Part shown: positions 23,364-33,182 of the stretch, piece after piece | Layout of the letters: every line of letters starts with the position of its first letter | Position numbering within the stretch: the stretch's first letter is position 1 | Origin: Steinernema hermaphroditum | Taxonomy: Eukaryota > Nematoda > Chromadorea > Rhabditida > Steinernematidae | Direction: 5' to 3' | Assembly: GCA_030435675.1 (NCBI GenBank) | Contig: CM059622.1 | Location: forward strand, 5,084,001 to 5,148,000 | DNA length: 64,000 bases | Notes under the pieces: model-generated | The model's database searches: none | Told to the model about the DNA's origin: nothing | The model's input: the letters and a program-made list of their open reading frames with translations, nothing else | Position numbers and translations under genes: made by a program

Positions 23364-24243
23364 TTAGATTTCATGGTCCTCTTGACCCGCTTCGTTGTTT
23401 TCCATGTCTTGGTCATCTTCGGACTCTTCGTTCTCGTCGCCATCGTCTTCAGCGTCGTCGATGTCACTTCCGCTCTCGAAGGACATGTCGTCGTCGTCCA
23501 CTAAATCGAGTAACAAATCGATGTGCTCAGAGAGGAAGAGCTCTGGTGTGCGATCGTATCTAAAAGAATTAACTGAGATGCATGTACAGCTGAGCAAAAG
23601 GGTTTACAGGTAAAGTAGAGTTGTCTTGCATTCTTCTGAGTGTCGAGCGACCGCCACCACACAGTTGAACATCGCGTTGATCATGCCCATCACCTCCATG
23701 ATCCCGTCCTCTTTTTCTTCTTTGTTCACTTTCTGAAAGAAGTCAAGTTACTGAAGGCTCCATGAGATTTGCCCACCTCAATGGCTTCTTTGATGAAAAC
23801 TCCATAGTCGGTTACGAGTCCACGCATTCTTGCGGGAAACATCGCGAGGAGGTCGTTCATGCAGCGCTTCATGTAAACGACCTGAAGGGCGGCGTACGGG
23901 TAGCTCCCTTTCACGCTGAGCATCTTCTCGAATACGTCTTCTCGCGCCAGGCCGTCCAGGTCGTCCGTGTAGATGGTCAGGTCGGAGCCTTCGTCTTGTT
24001 GGGCCTTCAGCACCTCAATCGCCTCTTGGACACTTGTCATTATCTGAAAAGCGACGAAAATGACTAAGATGGAGTGAAATGCGCCAATCGCGATAGAAGA
24101 ACAAAGATTGTAAATTCCATGATGCATGATAGGAGTGATTTTCGAAAAAAAAACGAAACTACGACTGCACTCACGGTGCTGCCAGTGATTCCGATCGACT
24201 CCGAAATCCCATCGAGTCCGTACTCGGCGGCATCTCTGGCTGC
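23364..24243 (-). CDS. Uncharacterised protein with helical core and acidic C-terminal tail (5' end unresolved)
   Basis: Four minus-strand exons are well supported and phase-matched: 24175-24243, 23777-24043, 23608-23732 and 23364-23559. The protein runs AARDAAEYGLDGISESIGIT, then VQEAIEVLKAQQDEGSDLTI, KGSYPYAALQVVYMKRCMND and MEVMGMINAMFNCVVAVARH. It ends in an almost purely acidic tail (FESGSDIDDAEDDGDENEES). The core looks alpha-helical, and the tail resembles those of histone-binding, nucleolar or nuclear transport proteins, but I do not recognise the family. Exon 24175-24243 has no ATG. A coding-like segment further upstream (about 24430-24560, RVLDIISQLMGIETMSVPTR) probably belongs to the same gene, but I could not join it unambiguously. 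Treat the 5' end as open. Confidence 0.6.
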
Positions 24244-25094
24244 CTGCAACCATCAGTTCCAGAATCAGCACTTCGATGATTATGAGGTTCAAGATCAAAC
24301 CGTATAGCGCGCGCATCAGAAATGAGATGAGCAAAGAATGTAAACATCCAATACCGTATTCGAGATTGCTCAATGCGAAGCAAGATACCTTCTAGAGGAA
24401 ACAACACAGAAGATGAAATCACGACTCCCATTCAGCAAGGGATATGTACACCCTACAGCCTCTTTCGTGTAAAAGTGACCAATCATCCCGTGTTGGGACC
24501 GACATCGTTTCAATTCCCATCAATTGCGAAATGATGTCCAGAACACGTCGCAGATCTTCTCCAATATCGCGCGCGAATCATCTTTTTTTTGTGAAAGCCT
24601 CGTAACTCTATGGAAAGTCTTCGAGGAAGTCATCAAGACACGCTGTTCTTTTGACAACAGCCAATTGGTTCTCCTCTTAGAACGGCTGTGAATATAAAAC
24701 TTTGCCTCCTTTCAGATGGACCATCGAAAAACGAAATTGTTGCCTTTTTTGTGCCACTTTTGTGTAATTCGGTCTTTTCTCGTTTCGGGCGCGATTTCGC
24801 CAAATTTCACGAACGCACGAGTTCAACAGACTCTGTCGTTGACTGCCGCCATGCTTTCCTCGCTGAGTTAGTAGAAGAACCATTAGTTTGCAATTGAGGT
24901 TTGAATAGTTGTTTGAATTCCACACAAAACTGATCTCCGCATCGAGAAAATCGACACCACATTCCACTCTCCCACGCAACAAGTTCCATCAACAACAAAG
25001 GGTTTAATCGAATAGTACGAGCAGGTCGCAGAAACAGGCTAAGACATCTACATTTATTTCCTCCATACAGGTTATTTACAGCACTAAAAGACCA

Positions 25095-25742
25095 TTATTG
25101 AACAACGAAGTTGGCTTCAACGATATCTTTCAATCCGAACCGAATCTTGTCACCGGACTCACATTTGCAAACTACAGCAGGAGTTCCGGTTAGCAGAACA
25201 TCGCCAGGTTGAAGCGTTGCGAACTGAGTGACATAAGAGATGAGAGTCTGGATGTCGAAGATCATCTTGTCCGTGGTACAACGTTGCTTCTCCTTCTCGT
25301 CGATGAGACAGTAAATCTCGATCTTGTGAGGATCGGGAATCTTTGACTTCTCAATGAACTTGGAGACAGGACAGGAGCTGTCGAACGACTTGACCAAGAA
25401 CCACGGTGCGCCTGCTTTCTTCGCTTCGTTCTGGAAGTCTCACGCGGTCATGTCCAAAGCACAGATATATCCGCCGATATAGCCCATCGATGCAGTAGAA
25501 GAGACGTTCTTCGCGGTCTTCGAAATGACAACGCCAAGTTCGACTTCTTGATGTAATTCCACGCAGCCTGAAGGGATAACGATCGGCTCTCCCTCTGTGA
25601 CGTAGCTGTTCAGTGACTTCAGGAAGATCATTGGTTTCTTTGGAATAGCGTTTCCCAACTCATTGGCATGATCGGCATAGTTGCGTCCAATGCAGACGAT
25701 CTCCGTTCCGATGGTGCGGAAGTTGGACAAATTTGCCGCCAT
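25095..25742 (-). CDS. FAHD1-like fumarylacetoacetate hydrolase-family enzyme with one in-frame TGA
   Basis: One exon of 216 codons reads as a complete FAHD1-type protein: IGTEIVCIGRNYADHANELG, metal-ligand segment HQEVELGVVIS, ALDMTA, LVKSFDSSCPVSKFI, IPDPHKIEIYCLIDEKEKQR and LQPGDVLLTGTP. FAHD1 is a mitochondrial and cytosolic Mg-dependent acylpyruvase and oxaloacetate decarboxylase of about 220 residues. The ATG immediately follows CTGCTTTCAG, a likely trans-splice acceptor. The reading frame is broken once, at 25440-25442, where GCG TGA GAC replaces the Arg of the conserved ALDMTARD motif; both sides are otherwise intact. No intron of normal size removes the stop. It may be a fresh nonsense allele, a base error, readthrough or an early pseudogene. 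Confidence 0.8.
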
Positions 25743-25774
25743 CTGAAAGCAGTGTTAATTAGGAAAGCGAAAAC

Positions 25775-25802
25775 CAACAAGTACGCGCGAACGTACTTGT
25801 TG
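25775..25802. repeat. Perfect 11-bp hairpin upstream of the FAHD1-like gene
   Basis: CAACAAGTACG and CGTACTTGTTG flank a 6-nt loop (CGCGAA). The inverted repeat lies about 35 nt upstream of the likely trans-splice site and could be a protein-binding site or an RNA stem. Confidence 0.4.
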
Positions 25803-26231
25803 TTACGCGCGTACACTTCACAATAGGAACAGCTCGCACACGAACTAATTACCACAGATTGCGTAAAAGAACCACCCACCGTCGATGTCTGCAAAACGAA
25901 ACAGTCTACAGACGATGAAAGGTGACGTTTCCTGTCAGGAACAAGACGAATGGAAAAAAATGGATCTACAGTATTAAGAACATGTGTACAGTATACCACT
26001 CGGGCAGTGTAAGGTGGCACCACATCTCTGGACTGGCGAATTATAAGTGTTCCTCTTCGTGAAGGTGTGCTGTTGTGTATTTGTAATTGTATTTGCAAAG
26101 TACTGACGTCACGTAACGCAGGTAGTAAATATTCGTTTGTGTCACCTCCAATTATAACGAGCGCTAATCTCCATCGATCGACCGCTGGACACGCTTGCGG
26201 CTCTCCGGCTCGCCTCTCCACACTTCCCATT

Positions 26232-28387
26232 ATGTATGCGCTATCTGTTCCAGTGCGCTGTGTGATCTTAAAGTTCAAGAGAGCTTATGTTCTCATAATT
26301 CTCACTATAGTGGTCTTCTACTCGGTGATTCTGTTTATGCTCGGCTCCATAAACAACGAGCTGAAATATGTTTCCGATAAGAAGCCGTTTTTCCAAAAAC
26401 ACGCCTCTGCCAAAGACCTACAGTGCCACAAATTCTTTGCACGAAACATACAGAATGCCTTGACATCCGAGAGGAAGAGGGTTCGTCTAAAAGACTCCTT
26501 TGATGTGGGCATGGACTGTGACTCTATCAGAAGAAGGCACTACTTCCCCTCCAGTCCACTCTCAGAAGAAGAGAAGTCTTTCGCTGTGGCATTCATCAGA
26601 ATCGTTCACACAGTGAGTTTTATTACACAGTCCCAAAGATAGACGATCTTCAGGATTACCTCTTTCTAGAGCTGATGCTGGCGATGGAGTATGCCCCTCA
26701 GAACGTGTATTGCTATTCCATAGACGGCAAAGCCTCGGCTGCGTTCAAAGGCGCCATGCGCAAGTTGTCGAATTGTTTTGAGAACGTTTTCATCGCCAAA
26801 GAGGAGTTCGATGTCGACAATTCTGGTCACAATATGAGTTCCGCATTCATAGAATGCTTAAAGACCATAAGGGACAAGCAGTGGAAATATGTGGTTCTTC
26901 TTCAGGTTGGTTTTGCGCGGCGACTCTTGAAAATGATTCTTAGAATCTTGAAATCTTGGAAAGCAATTCTTTGGCGGAGATAGTCCGAATGGGTCTTGAC
27001 AACAGCATAACAAAGAAGGAGGTATTCATTCGTTCAGTGCAAAGATATGAAAATAGGACTCAAACTGACTCAAGCCAAAGGCAGCCCCTACCCTAGACAG
27101 TTATTTAAAGTGCTAAACTAAATGTAACTTCTTCAAATTCAAACGGAATGTTTTATTTGTTTTGATTTTTTATCAAGTAAAATAAGGCTATGGAGTTTGA
27201 AACATTTTCACGAATTGGACATGGTGGAGCCGGGGGGTGGGGACGGTCTTCTTGGCGAGACGGTGGAACTACGGCTCTCTGGGGTTCCAGGCCTTCTGGG
27301 AACCGGAACGATCATTGCGTCAACAACGAGCGCTCACTCAACTCATTTCTGAGAGAGTGAGTGAACGACACTACCGATCGTCACCGACATAAGTGAAAGA
27401 CATCGCTCGTTGAAACAATTTAAAGGTCCTTACCACGAAGTTTTAGCCTCAAATGACTCAAGGCCTAATACTTTGTAGAAAAGACCAAGTGACCCCAAGT
27501 ACAGCTTTTCGAGGGATTTATGACAGAGTTTAAGAAATTAGCACAAAAGTTAAAGTCTGCGCTATGATGGCACTTTCTTAGAAACTATGTGCTTTAGAAC
27601 CACGATGTCACACTCCGAACCAACAGAGAACGCGTGGAAATCCTCAAGTTGCTGAATGGAACTAACGATGTTGGAGTTGGACGTCCTTGGATGGAGAGGA
27701 TAAACAAGAAGCTCGATTGGTCCTTCGCACAAATAAGACTTTTCAGAGACGGTATGAGACGAATTGTGGCGCCGAAAACGCCAACCCTTTAGACTCCAAA
27801 AACACGAACAGAAAAATACGATTTGCAAAGGGGGTTGTCCAGTCGTCGATCTCTAGAGAAGCCGCAGTGTACATGCTGGATAAACTTAATTTACAAATCT
27901 TCATAAAACAACTGGAGCTCGGAAGTTACGGGCTCGACGAGATGTTCATGGCCACGCTACAAGCCGATGACTACATCGGACTGCCAGGAGGATTCTACTA
28001 CGGGTGTATAGAGAAGTATATCGATGTTCCTCAATTCACGAGGTCAGTTCTAGCACCTTTTCACCCCTATAACCATCTTCCCCTAGGAAAAGTATCTGGT
28101 TCAACAAAACGCTGTGCTACAGTCGCTATCTCCGCCACGGCATCTGTATCCACGGGGTGGAAGATCTTCATCGATTGAGTCGCTGGCCCTACCTCTACGT
28201 CAATAAAATGATGCCAGAATTCGATTTCGGAGCCATCTTCTGCTGGGCAGAGCTGCTCTTCAATCGGACCTATATGCACCCAGAAGACAATCATTTGAAT
28301 CCAGAGTTCTATCTTAGTCTGCCCAGTGTTCGACACCACAGTTTAGGTGACTTCAACTGTAACCACACCCATGCTTTCATTGACTAA
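26232..28387 (+). CDS. Core-2/I-branching-type beta-1,6-N-acetylglucosaminyltransferase-like protein (435 aa)
   Basis: Five exons: 26232-26612, 26654-26905, 26944-27021, 27747-28042 and 28087-28387. A cytoplasmic tip is followed by a type II signal anchor (VLIILTIVVFYSVILFMLG), then LSEEEKSFAVAFIRIVHT, the NVYCYSIDGKAS strand, WKYVVLL, SREAAVYMLDKL, YGLDEMFMATLQ, a Pro-Gly-containing PGGFYYGC, and the C-terminal HGICIHGVEDLHRL and NKMMPEFDFGAIFCW. This matches nematode Golgi GlcNAc transferases of the gly family, which branch O-glycans. Exon 3 is short and its NLEILESNSLAEIV is weakly conserved, so that junction is less sure. The 725-nt intron 3 carries a copy of repeat family B. The stop is 8 bp from the stop of the carboxypeptidase on the other strand. 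Confidence 0.87.
27247..27350 (+). repeat. Dispersed repeat family B, copy 1 (in transferase intron)
   Basis: CTTCTTGGCGAGACGGTGGA and following bases match 52405-52521 over about 100 bp with few changes, down to CACTCAACTCATTTCT. It is inserted in intron 3 of the GlcNAc transferase-like gene, on the same strand. Confidence 0.8.
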
Positions 28388-28395
28388 ACCTGCGT

Positions 28396-29754
28396 TTATT
28401 TTTCATTAGATTCTAGAAGAACTTGGTCAATGATGACCTTCACACCCAGCCACGTTTCTTCTGCCGTCGGACGGAGCCAGTGCGGGCGCATTTGGAAGGC
28501 GAACCAAGCTGAAAACAGAGTGATTACTGTAGATTGACTGACGGGCTGACATACTGAAAAGGCTTGGCGGCAGCTCAATGACATATACGTATTTCGTGTC
28601 CGTGTTCTTCTTGATCCAGTCGGAAGCTCCTCCCGTCGCCGGACCTAAGGACCAACTTGTAGGAGAGCACAAGGACTGCGTTTACCCAACAAGTCAGCAG
28701 CTGTGCCGACTTTGTATTCCGTTCCTCGATAGGTCTGAATGGCGGATGTGGCTTTCAAAGCGAGCGCTTCAAGTTGCGCATAGTCGTCTGGGTAGCTCTT
28801 TCTGTGATCGTTGTAAGGGAGAATGAAAATCTGTCCGTGGGTGTGCAGGCTCACGTAGGCGTCCACTTTGCCTTTCATCTCTTTGGACAAGATGAAGTCC
28901 CGTACAGCTCTGGAATGGATACATTTGTGGCCTGCTCACAACCCTGAACTTACATGGACTCGGGCTCGCTGAACGGATAGGGCCCTTGGAATTCATCGGA
29001 ACAAGGATTATTGAATGGAACATTCGTCTGCTTGAAGGCGAAATCATAATTTCTGTTCAAGTCGACTCCATCACAACAGACGTTCTTCTTGAAAGCAGTT
29101 GATCCCGTACAGTTTTCGGGCGCTTTGTTCTTTCGCCATTGACGGATCTGAACTTCTTGTCATGACCTTTACCATAAGCTGCGGCCTTTACCAGCGAGAC
29201 CGTCGAGGATCTCGAGAAGATGAATCCATCGGGATTCAGGACGGGAAACACGTAGATGTTGAGGTTGTTGATGTAGTCTGTAATCTTGTCGTCCTTCTCG
29301 TACTTGGTCACCAGCTTAAATGCGCGTTGTAGGCTACAGTAGGATCGTCAGGTAACACTCAGTATTACCTCCGATCTCTCACCTCGTTGATGAAGAACAG
29401 GTTGCAATGGAAGGCGGGCCACTCGCGCGCATGGTTTCCGCCGTCTATCCAAACGGCGCGCTTGTCGGTGGCGTTCACAGGGAACCCAATCTGAAAAGTT
29501 GAAGCTTATCCTTCTGTGATGTTGCGTGGACCCACTTTCAGACCAAGAAGTGGTCGCCCATCGTTGGAGACTCCGATTTTGACCAGCTTCACGAACTGTT
29601 TGTTCAGTTTGGCTGTGTTTATGATGAAGGACTTAATGTCGTGGAAGTCATGATAGTTGTTGAAATCGAAGTTGGGGGTCTCTCCGGCTTCAATAAGTGA
29701 TATGCTGAAATTGAGTGTTACATAGGTATGGAGGCCATTTCTGTTTAGTGACAA
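28396..29754 (-). CDS. Zinc carboxypeptidase (M14 family), catalytic domain without visible propeptide
   Basis: Seven minus-strand exons: 29536-29754, 29383-29490, 29192-29314, 28954-29147, 28686-28909, 28555-28644 and 28396-28508 (356 aa). The zinc and active-site motifs are in order: WIDGGNHAREWPAF (His and Glu zinc ligands), PVLNPDGFIFSR, IRQWRKNK, GVDLNRNYDF, PCSDEFQGPYPFSEPES, AYVSLHTHGQIFILPYNDHR (His ligand, substrate Tyr), YPATG-like GPATGGASDW, and a late Glu-containing KYVYVIELPP. It cleaves C-terminal residues from peptides. The only upstream ATG in frame (29754) gives a short lead MSLNRNGLHTYVTLNF with no clear signal peptide or propeptide. Either 5' exons are missing or lost, or this is a shortened form. 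A fragment of repeat family B lies just upstream. Confidence 0.85.
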
Positions 29755-29879
29755 GGTATAAGAGACCTTTATTCTAGGATCTTAACGGAACATTTATTTT
29801 TCAATGGCAAGATACATTAAAGAGGAATAGAACGGCAACTATCTGTCATATTCCTGAGAAATTATCTATCGTTGTCCTT

Positions 29880-29930
29880 TGTGTTCCAGGCATTCTGGAA
29901 GCCGGGGCGACCATTTTGGTCAACATCAAA
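29880..29930 (+). repeat. Dispersed repeat family B, partial copy
   Basis: GTGTTCCAGGCATTCTGGAA GCCGGGGCGACCATTTTGGT matches the middle of the family seen at 27247 and 52405. Only about 50 bp is clear. It sits where 5' exons of the carboxypeptidase would be expected. Confidence 0.55.
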
Positions 29931-30687
29931 CTTCGTAGAGACCGACTGGACGACCGCCACCGACTCAAACGGGAGACGTATACATAATTAGTTCTTTTTT
30001 TAGTGAATTTTCTAGGAATATTTATCTGATTTAACAACGTATAAAATGGTTTCTACTTTTTGGCTCTCGGATTGAGACACCTGTGTTCTGTGAGCGGCAA
30101 GAATGGTGCTTGCAAAAGAGGCTGACCAGAGATCTGGCCAGAGATCCCTCCATCCCCAGTGACTGGGTTCCTTGTCCTGTTTAACGCTACCACACTCAAA
30201 TAGATGTTAGAGTTGAGTGTGTTGCTTACAACAAAAAAAACAATAAACATACAGTAATGACACAACATCAATCACATGAACACAGGGTGGAACGGAAGAA
30301 AGTCCATTTCTTTGTTCCTCTGTGAACTTTGTTTTTCCAACTAAGAATGTCAGCATTTTTAGGCGACCGTCTGGGGCACTCTTAAAGTCGAACCGGTTTG
30401 ATGTTGCAACTTTGTAACAGATACTAGGCATACATACTTAGCAAACAAGCGGTTTAAGTTAATTTTTTATTTAGTCTTAAAACTTTAGCCATATTCAGCT
30501 TTTGTAACTGGTTGTACCTGGTACATGCCTTTAAATAATTGCTTCCGATGACGAAAACGCCCACCACAATGACTGGATTGACTCACGTCGGTCAAATGAA
30601 AGAAATATTACAACAATGAACAAAAGGTGGAACGACGGCTGTCATTTTGAAGTGATAAATAAATTTGATTTTGATTTTGTCGCTAGA
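29931..30687. other. Spacer, no supported gene
   Basis: AT-rich DNA between the carboxypeptidase and the micro-exon gene. I see no convincing exon in it on either strand. Confidence 0.4.
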
Positions 30688-31118
30688 TTAAAAAAAGTCC
30701 AGTTCGGCGATGAAAGAATCTTCAAGACGCTTTCTGTATGCGACTAGCAGATGCCATTCCTGTGGACATGCGGGAATTTCTGGCATAGTCACGAGCAAGT
30801 CTATTAAAGGTTGTTCATTGAATACAATATTGAATATCAGAAATATTCGGTAACTCACAATGGAAGGTCACAACATGACCCCCGCCAATTTCTCTGAAAT
30901 TTGGAGCACTGATAGATGTCAGGGCGTGTAGTATTTGTGCAAAAAATTAATTGCCCATACTATAGGTAGATATAGATACAAGCCATTTAAATAAGGCAAG
31001 CGCTGTTAATTACCTTCTTAGCTCATTTTCCCATTCTGAAATATTCGTCTTCACCATGTATGCGATTCAAATTTTAAAAATTGTTTACTATAAACAAAAC
31101 AAACTTTGTCTTTGCATT
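30688..31118 (-). CDS. Small protein encoded by micro-exons (5' end unresolved)
   Basis: Four minus-strand segments join in phase: 31089-31118 (30 nt), 31014-31035 (22 nt), 30859-30893 (35 nt) and 30688-30800. Each is bounded by AG acceptors and GT donors (GTAAAC, GTAATT, GTGAGT). Joined, they read CKDKVCFVYKWENELRREIG, then GGHVVTFHYLLVTMPEIPAC and PQEWHLLVAYRKRLEDSFIA before ELDFF and stop. The continuity across three junctions makes chance unlikely. Upstream, ATG at about 31216 opens MWRLIGVPFALVW, which looks like a signal peptide and ends at a GTAAGT donor, but joining it as read would create a TGA, so the first exon is not settled. It is probably a small secreted protein of unknown family. 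Confidence is limited because no part is recognised. Confidence 0.5.
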
Positions 31119-31410
31119 CTGCAAGGCCAAACACATAAATGTGACTAACAGATCACCCTCATTATCACGATCGTAACGTTCACTTACCACCAAACGAGCG
31201 CGAAAGGAACGCCGATGAGTCGCCACATCGTTATCCGCTGAGACCGCGTTCCCTGCCTTATATCTATCTACTTCACCGAACCGATCGTCGCCGCAACCAC
31301 CGAAGGGGCGCCAATCACGTTTTCGCGCTCGCTCGCTTCCCAATCTGGTTGTTCGCTTCTTTTCTCCGACGACGACGAAAGGCCGTTGAAAACAGTTCGG
31401 ATCAAGGGTT

Positions 31411-31416
31411 ATTTAT
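31411..31416 (-). terminator. Polyadenylation signal of the cysteine-rich secreted protein
   Basis: On the minus strand AATAAA lies about 11 nt after the stop codon of the gene ending at 31427. Confidence 0.6.
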
Positions 31417-31426
31417 TGGGCAGTGA

Positions 31427-33182
31427 TTAGAAGAGGTCGAAACAGGCGTGGGGACCCCCGCACGACTTGAGTACTTCGTACATCTGCTTCATGGCGCTCC
31501 AGCTGAAGAAGTCGCGAAACTCGTAGACGTGGAACAGTGCCGCTTTTTCGGTTTTGCACACAGTGCAGAAGTCGCAGTCGAGGTAGCACTTAACGTGGCT
31601 TCCGAAGGCGGCCTTCTCCAGATCGGAACATTGCGAATGGGAATAGGGAGGTCGTCGGGATGTGTTCTGAAGAGGGGGGTTGGCAAGGATAGGCGCGAAT
31701 GGAAATGGTTACATTTATGTAGTTCTGCATGAAACGTTTCAGGCACGAAGTGGTGCATTCCACGAATTCTCGGCCAATGGGGGAGAAGTTCTTGAGGGTC
31801 TCTGAAATGAAAGTAAATTGTGTTCAATTTGTTAAAATAATATATAACTTTCGTTCCATTGTCAGCGCACTTCAGAATCATACAGGTCTCACTGGGATTA
31901 ACACCCAAAAATGGTTCATTTGTATCGTGTTTTAGTGCTCCAAATTACTTAGAAAATAGATGTAAATAAAATGTAGTTGAAATTCGATGTCAGCGGTGAC
32001 TAACAAGATGTCCGACGCCAGGAATCCGGCTGCGTGAGATGTCACCCTGAAGGTCGCCGACGCTCTGAGGACCACCGAAGACGCAATTCCCGGACCACGA
32101 ACTCATCTCTACGAAGAAGATGCGAGCTCAAAAGCCTCCTCTGTGCCGCAAACGTCCCGAGAAGAAGAAGTTCTACTGCCATTTCCGAAGTTTTGCGCCG
32201 CGCCAGGGATGAAGCCGGCTACAACGAGACATCCTCTGTTTGTCTATTATTCGGCGTCGTGCAAGGCGTAAGCCTTTGATTCACGAAATAAACTCGTAAA
32301 AAACTCGAAATTCGATTTCACGGTTGTCTAGATTATAAAGTGAATGATAACGTTCATGGTGTGTTTGACTTACAGCATATTTATCAACCCTAAAATGATA
32401 TGCAAAAGGTGGGCTAAGATCCTAAGATACATCTGTATCTAAAGATCCGAAAGACGACCATAAGATACCCCTAAGATGACGAAATGCTTACCCTCTTCTT
32501 CACCTGCCGATTTTTGGTAAGCTCAAAAACAATAATTTCCTTCCAAAATGCCCCATTTCGAACTCTAAAGACTCTTCTAGTAATGGCATGTGGAATTAGA
32601 GGGGAGCATCACTCTCGTTTTCGGCGCACCGCTCAACCCCCTGTCATCATCTGTTCTCAACCGACACCCTCTTCCCTGGCCTGTTGTTGTGCATCCTTAT
32701 CACCTAATCACAATTTCGCAACGCTTGCTTTCTCGGAAGGTCGAAGTCCGAGTCCGCACGGGGATCGTCCATAAAGGTCACCGTGGTTTGTGGTCGGCCT
32801 AGCATAAGTGCACAATTGTTGCAACGGGACGTGCAATCAGAGAACGCTCAAGCGGAAGAAGAACAAGGAAGTGCAGGCGCCGGGTTGTAAAAGCTGCTCC
32901 GCTACATGTTCGGAATTAGCTTCTTCGAAGCTTTTCATGCTGTACCCGTGGAACCAGTTCCTCACCTGGGTCATTGAATTTTCGGCAGTATTTTCCGCCG
33001 TATTTCACCAGGTAGGAATCGTTGCCGCAGTGGACGGCGTCTTCGAAACAATCATACGCTTGACATCCTCTGCACTCATCGGCGACAGAAACACTCTGAA
33101 AACAAGCCTCTACACTCTCCTGGAGTGAGACATTTCTTACCAGAACAGTGAAGAAAAGAGAAAGGAGCAGGAAGGAACACAT
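31427..33182 (-). CDS. Secreted cysteine-rich protein (166 aa), possibly DUF19/T20D4.11-like
   Basis: Four minus-strand exons: 33141-33182, 32966-33095, 31713-31801 and 31427-31666, all phase-matched. The signal peptide is MCSFLLLSLFFTVLSVSVA. The mature part has regularly spaced cysteines: DECRGCQAYDCFEDAVHCG, YGGKYCRKF, GREFVECTTSCLKRFM, SQCSDLEKAAFGSHVKCYLD followed by CDFCTVC, and a final LKSCGGPHACFDLF. Helix-plus-cysteine spacing of this sort is seen in nematode secreted DUF19 proteins; I infer that family rather than recognise it firmly. The ATG follows GATCATCAG directly, so trans-splicing is possible. Intron 2 is 1.16 kb and contains another candidate frame on the other strand (32008-32271). 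Confidence 0.7.
32008..32271 (+). other. Candidate broken small ORF nested in an intron
   Basis: ATG 32008 opens MSDARNPAA, then a TGA at 32035-32037. The same frame then stays open for 77 more codons (DVTLKVADALRTTEDAIPGP, EEEVLLPFPKFCAAPGMKPA), ends at TAA, and is followed by AATAAA near 32287. A second frame overlaps it for most of the length and would be used if GTGAGA at 32034 were a splice donor. Which frame, if any, is used cannot be decided here. Confidence 0.2.
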
